A stretch of DNA of 64,000 nt, from assembly GCF_900445235.1 (NCBI RefSeq), contig NZ_UFSM01000001.1:1296501-1360500 (forward strand), in the 5' to 3' direction. The DNA is from Aminobacter aminovorans (GTDB lineage: Bacteria; Pseudomonadota; Alphaproteobacteria; Rhizobiales; Rhizobiaceae). The notes beneath the pieces are model-generated. The model ran no database searches. It had not been told where the DNA came from and was given only the letters and a program-made list of their open reading frames with translations. Positions 60,693 to 64,000 of the stretch are shown piece after piece (positions within the stretch are counted from its first letter, which is position 1; each line of letters opens with the position of its first letter). The translations under genes and the position numbers were made by a program.

Positions 60693-60869
60693 ATGTACGA
60701 GCTTATGCAGAACCTTCTGGTCGCGGCCTGGTATGGCCAGCCCTCCGAGCACGCCACTGATGCGGTGCCGGATGAGCCGGCTGTCGGCAGCGTCGGCGAT
60801 CGCCTGCACCGCGATCTCGACGCGTGTTTCCAGGCGATCCACGAACAGATTTCCGAGCGTAAGCAATGA
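60693..60869 (+). CDS. Small hypothetical protein
   Basis: The 58-residue protein starts MYELMQNLLVAAWYGQPSEH and ends LDACFQAIHEQISERKQ. GGAG lies six bases before this ATG, so it is preferred over upstream in-frame starts. Unknown family; amphipathic helices at both ends. Confidence 0.6.
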   Translation: MYELMQNLLVAAWYGQPSEHATDAVPDEPAVGSVGDRLHRDLDACFQAIHEQISERKQ

Positions 60870-60975
60870 ATGATCGCTTCGACGCGGCGGGCTCGGTCGG
60901 CCAATCGAAAAGGTCTGGCACTCGTACGGCTGGACCCCCTGAAGCAAGCCGGCATCTCCCGAAGGAGTAAACCCC

Positions 60976-61281
60976 GTGAACGTCGCCAACCTGCAACTCG
61001 AAGGCCTGCTGATGGCCATCGCCACGATCAATCACATCCTTGTTCGCAAGGGCGTTTTATCCGCTGAAGAGATCGACATCGCCTTGCGCAAGGCCGAGGC
61101 GAGTGAGACGGCGGAAGAGCGTTCCGAAGCGCTGTCATCGTCCCATCGCGATGCAGTCAACTTCCCCATCCGGTTGCTGCAGCTGGCCAACCAGTGCCAG
61201 CCGGAAGCCGACATCCCGTCGTTCTCGGCACTGGCCCGGATGGTTGGCCAGATGAAGGAGCCGTATAACGACCAGATGTGA
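60976..61281 (+). CDS. Hypothetical protein, GTG start
   Basis: The 101-residue protein reads MNVANLQLEGLLMAIATINH, then GVLSAEEIDIALRKAEASETAEERSEALSSSHRDAVNFPIRLLQLANQC. It starts with GTG at 60976 preceded by GAAGGAGT. Helical; family not recognised. Similar small genes are known next to stress genes in rhizobia. Confidence 0.78.
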   Translation: MNVANLQLEGLLMAIATINHILVRKGVLSAEEIDIALRKAEASETAEERSEALSSSHRDAVNFPIRLLQLANQCQPEADIPSFSALARMVGQMKEPYNDQM

Positions 61282-61372
61282 GCTCTGCCTCAATCCTTTC
61301 GCCGCCGTGCCCCATGCCTGGTAACCGTGATTGTTTTCAGATGCGGTGAAGTGGGGCGGCTTCGAGGGCAGA

Positions 61373-62089
61373 ATGAAAATCCTTGTTTTCCAGCATCTCC
61401 GGGTCGAGCACAGCGGCATCTTCGCCGACTTCTGGCGCGAAGCCGGGCACAGCGAGCATATCGTCGAGCTGAATGAGGGCGAGGCGATCCCCGATCTCGA
61501 TAGCTTCGACATGCTGGCTGTCATGGGCGGGCCGATGGATGTCTGGCAGGAAGATGCCCATCCCTGGCTCAAGCCGGATAAGGCGGCGATCCGGCGCTGG
61601 GTGCGCGAGCTCGAGCGGCCCTATCTCGGCATTTGCCTCGGGCACCAGCTTCTCGCCGATGCGCTTGGCGGCAAGGTGGGGCTGATGAAGGCTCCGGAGG
61701 TTGGCTTAGCGACCGTCGAGTTGACGAAGGCCGGCCGTGCCGATCGGCTGTTCGACGGCGTCGCTCCGGCGATCGAAACGCTGCAATGGCATAGCGCCGA
61801 GGTTTCAATGTTGCCGGAGGGTGGCGAAGTCCTCGCTGCAAACGCGGCTTGCCCGATCCAAGCGATGCGTGTCGGCCAGAATGCGTATGGTTTCCAGTAT
61901 CACATGGAGATCACCGAACGCACCGTCGGCGAATGGTCGCAGATATCGGAATATGCCGCGAGCCTCGAGCAGGCGCTGGGGGCTGACGAGGCCGGGCGGC
62001 TGGCACAGACGGTTGCGCCGCATTTGCCGGCATTCCGCAAGACTGCGCGCCTCATCAACGACAATTTCTTCGTTACCATCGGCTGCTGA
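61373..62089 (+). CDS. Class I glutamine amidotransferase
   Basis: The 238-residue GATase1 protein has ILVFQHLRVEHSGIFADFWREAG, FDMLAVMGGPMDVWQEDAHPWL, the nucleophile elbow YLGICLGHQLLADALGG (Cys) and the His/Glu region YGFQYHMEITERTV. It resembles GMP-synthase-like amidotransferases of unknown acceptor. The start at 61373 (MKILVFQ) fits the family. Confidence 0.93.
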   Translation: MKILVFQHLRVEHSGIFADFWREAGHSEHIVELNEGEAIPDLDSFDMLAVMGGPMDVWQEDAHPWLKPDKAAIRRWVRELERPYLGICLGHQLLADALGGKVGLMKAPEVGLATVELTKAGRADRLFDGVAPAIETLQWHSAEVSMLPEGGEVLAANAACPIQAMRVGQNAYGFQYHMEITERTVGEWSQISEYAASLEQALGADEAGRLAQTVAPHLPAFRKTARLINDNFFVTIGC

Positions 62090-62193
62090 GGCGCGGCCGA
62101 CTTTGTCCCTGTTGTCTGGTATGGCCGACATGGCTGGTTGTATTCGAGGGCGTATCGCCCTAGGCAGGCACAAGCCAGAAAAAGAGGACAAAG

Positions 62194-62358
62194 ATGCCCA
62201 GACCGACGAACTACAATCAGGAACGCCGCGACCGCGATCGCGCCAAGGCGGCGAAAAAGGCCGACAAGCTGGCCGCCAAGGCTGAGGCCAAGCAGCGCGG
62301 CAAGTCCGACTCGGAGATGCAATCGGAACCGGAAGGCGAAACCGAAGCGCAGGATTAG
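62194..62358 (+). CDS. Small highly charged protein
   Basis: The 54-residue protein starts MPRPTNYNQERRDRDRAKAA and then has KKADKLAAKAEAKQRGKS, ending in an acidic tail (EPEGETEAQD). AGAGGAC precedes the ATG. It is probably a disordered or nucleic-acid-binding small protein; the family was not recognised. A CCATTCC/GGAATGG hairpin follows at about 62368-62390. Confidence 0.72.
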   Translation: MPRPTNYNQERRDRDRAKAAKKADKLAAKAEAKQRGKSDSEMQSEPEGETEAQD

Positions 62359-62526
62359 AGCCTGTTCCATTCCGATCAGATTGGAATGGCGCTGACTATC
62401 CTTGCCCGGGCCTGATCGTTTCTTAAAGCCGGCCCGCTTGTCGGGATCGTGTTCCAGATGCTGCCGGCGCCGGGCAGGGCGCATTTGTTGCCGACAGCGT
62501 ATCCGGCCCTTGCTGCCAGGGCCGGC

Positions 62527-62781
62527 TCAGTCCTTGTCGTTGATGAAGACGTTGACCTCGCGCGCCGCGGCAATGAAGGCGCGCCGTGCGGACATCACTG
62601 GCTTTTCGCCCGACATGGCGTCGGAGCAGGCCTGAAGCGCTGCGCGATGCTTGGGGCTGCGCTTGCCGGGCCAGCTGTTGAGCAGGAAGGCGGACGCTTC
62701 TTTTGCGGTGCGAAGAAGCAGCGGGGTGCCGGCCGGATCGGCCTTCACGGTGACGGGAGTTTCGAACCTGACGTTTTCCAT
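62527..62781 (-). CDS. DUF982 domain-containing protein
   Basis: The 84-residue protein has FETPVTVKADPAGTPLLLRTAKEASAFLLNSWPGKRSPKHRAALQACSDAMSGEKP and ARRAFIAAAREVNVFI, the DUF982 pattern that is nearly confined to rhizobia and related alphaproteobacteria. Function unknown. Confidence 0.92.
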   Translation of the reverse strand: MENVRFETPVTVKADPAGTPLLLRTAKEASAFLLNSWPGKRSPKHRAALQACSDAMSGEKPVMSARRAFIAAAREVNVFINDKD

Positions 62782-62983
62782 GGCCGCTCATACGCCAAAC
62801 CGCCGAGGGAAGCGAGCCGCATAACGCCTCGTTGTTGAAGAGCCGGAATTGGCTTGGGCGTGCGACGGCTCGAAAGGCGCGCGGCACTTCCCGCGGGGGC
62901 TTGTCGGCGCTTGCCTGCCGTGACAGAGCAGGCCACGCTATCGGGTGCCATCGTCGCGCCGGACACGCCACAAAGGGGGACGA

Positions 62984-63403
62984 ATGATCACCAAACGGAT
63001 ACTGCCTGCCATTCTTGGCCTGCTGGTTGCCACGACAGCAGCGGCACTTGCCGAAGGCGATCGCTACCGGGCCTTCAGCGCCACCGCAGAGAGCATCACC
63101 GGCGATATCTCGATGGACGATTTCTCCATCACCTTTGCCAATGGCCAATCCCTGAAGTTTGCGGCCTTGCTGGGCGACCATTTTGTCGTCGACGGAGAGC
63201 GGGTCAACGCCTCCCTCTACAGCGTCGAGGACCCATCGGACCCCGAGCTGGAAAACGGCAATCGGCTGTGCGGCGCCGGCGATGTGACCCATCTCGCAAG
63301 CTGGTCCGGCGGCGAGGGCCTGACGGTGGTTGCGGTGTTCACCGGCGACGAGCCGCCGGAGAGCAGCGCCGACCTGTGTGCTTCGTATACGTATCAGGAT
63401 TGA
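62984..63403 (+). CDS. Hypothetical secreted protein
   Basis: The 139-residue protein has a signal peptide (cleavage near AALAEG, residue 23) and a soluble region with two cysteines (LCGAG and LCASY). No family was recognised. The start at 62984 (MITKRILP) gives the natural signal peptide. A bidirectional terminator at 63454-63482 follows. Confidence 0.78.
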   Translation: MITKRILPAILGLLVATTAAALAEGDRYRAFSATAESITGDISMDDFSITFANGQSLKFAALLGDHFVVDGERVNASLYSVEDPSDPELENGNRLCGAGDVTHLASWSGGEGLTVVAVFTGDEPPESSADLCASYTYQD

Positions 63404-63453
63404 GCGGGCCAGCTCTGGTCGCACGGCGCTCGCTGGTTTGCATGGCGACAGAC

Positions 63454-63482
63454 AAAAGCCCCGGATCGCTCCGGGGCTTTTT
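63454..63482. terminator. Bidirectional Rho-independent terminator
   Basis: GCCCCGG (63458-63464) pairs with CCGGGGC (63471-63477) over a 6-base loop, with AAAA before and TTTTT after. It lies between the convergent secreted-protein and aldolase genes. Confidence 0.9.
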
Positions 63483-63505
63483 GCATTTCTGCCTGGCGAC
63501 TTGCC

Positions 63506-64000
63506 TTACGCGGCCTTTTCCAGCGCTGACTTCCACTGGCCGAGTGCGGCCAGGTGGTTCATGTGGGCGCGGTGGGTGAAGGCGGCCTGGCCGGCACCGA
63601 GGTTCTCGACCTTGCCCGACCATGCCTTCTGCGGCGCTGCCTGCAGCGCCCGGCCGTAGGAGAAGGTCAGCTTCCACGGGTGCGGACCGATGGCGTTGAT
63701 GGCGTTGAGGTTGGCGGTTGCCTCCTCGTCGGACTGGCCGCCCGACAGGAAGGCGATGCCTGGGACCGCCGCCGGAACCGTCTCGCGGAACAGCTTGATG
63801 GTCTTTTCGGCGATCTCTTCGGCGCTCGCCTGCCTTGCGGCCTTCTTGCCGGAGATGACCATGTTCGGCTTCAGGATCGTGCCTTCGAGGTTGACGCGGG
63901 CGGCGTAGAGCTCGTCATAGAGCTTGACCAGCGTCGCCTTGGTGACGTCGTAGCAGGTGTCGATGTCGTGGGCGCCGTCCATCAGCACTTCCGGCTCGAC
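63506..64000 (-). CDS. Class I fructose-bisphosphate aldolase, partial
   Basis: The 5' end lies beyond the right edge of the window. The visible C-terminal 164 residues include EPEVLMDGAHDIDTCYDVTK, NLEGTILKPNMVISGKK (holding the Schiff-base Lys), PGIAFLSGGQSDEEATANLNAIN and FSYGRALQAAPQKAWSGK. It cleaves fructose-1,6-bisphosphate in glycolysis and gluconeogenesis. The class I type is common in Hyphomicrobiales. Confidence 0.95.
   Translation of the reverse strand, partial: VEPEVLMDGAHDIDTCYDVTKATLVKLYDELYAARVNLEGTILKPNMVISGKKAARQASAEEIAEKTIKLFRETVPAAVPGIAFLSGGQSDEEATANLNAINAIGPHPWKLTFSYGRALQAAPQKAWSGKVENLGAGQAAFTHRAHMNHLAALGQWKSALEKAA

Overview
The window is about 64 kb of GC-rich chromosomal DNA from an alphaproteobacterium of the Hyphomicrobiales (Rhizobiales), most like the Phyllobacteriaceae (Mesorhizobium/Aminobacter type). 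This rests on marker families typical of that order (TrcR/DUF1013, GapR/DUF2312, DUF1036, DUF1244, DUF1192, DUF982), the pyruvate kinase neighbourhood, and intergenic palindromes with the rhizobial CCGGTTTCCACTTTTT core. No rRNA, tRNA, prophage, intact insertion sequence or CRISPR array was seen. Genes are dense, short-operon and mostly housekeeping or small-molecule and stress enzymes. Region 1-8.7 kb: a frameshifted DnaB-like ATPase at the left edge, terC with a clean terminator, ymdB and 5-formyl-THF cyclo-ligase (fau) preceded by a probable 6S RNA gene, a DUF4345 membrane protein, a MoxR-type AAA+ ATPase with its CoxE-like VWA partner (separated by a GNAT gene and a GH25 lysozyme lipoprotein), and msrB. 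Region 8.7-13.3 kb: an apparent catabolic unit of TIM-barrel isomerase, class-F flavin monooxygenase, LysR regulator and divergent FMN reductase. Region 13.3-21.6 kb: the conserved gapR / DUF1244 / N-formylglutamate amidohydrolase / DUF1036 / pyruvate kinase block, an alpha/beta hydrolase bracketed by GGGGAATA-type repeats, a TPR protein, rpmJ, an LprI-like protein, and a divergent HxlR / imine-reductase-like pair. Region 21.6-30.4 kb: purK-purE, two small DUF465 genes, an ArsR regulator, an MFS transporter, a quinone oxidoreductase, a methyltransferase, an ~870-bp stretch without a convincing gene, and selO. Region 30.4-43.9 kb: acetyltransferase, SRPBCC and VOC proteins, rsgA behind a four-copy tandem repeat, a sensor kinase and FixJ-type regulator followed by a secreted HbpS/GlcG-like protein, trcR, and two paralogous 489-residue serine hydrolases sharing one terminator sequence, with a frameshifted dihydrofolate-reductase-family gene between them. 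Region 43.9-53.5 kb: GFA protein, a WYL regulator with two identical candidate operators (one before its own gene, one before a small-protein/PfpI operon), SDR and GST, then a visibly AT-richer segment carrying a lone serine/threonine protein kinase, followed by VOC, GNAT, an orphan barstar, a DUF1801 gene and an ArsR-SRPBCC operon. Region 53.5-64 kb: YbaK deacylase, a membrane alpha/beta hydrolase, prpE, a TauE/SafE transporter, a run of small unknown proteins around a DUF892 ferritin-like protein and a class I glutamine amidotransferase, DUF982, a secreted unknown, and the truncated end of class I fructose-bisphosphate aldolase. The best candidates for something new are the low-GC kinase island, the HK-RR-HbpS-like trio, the WYL regulon and the small-protein stress cluster. 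None amounts to a proven new system from sequence alone.
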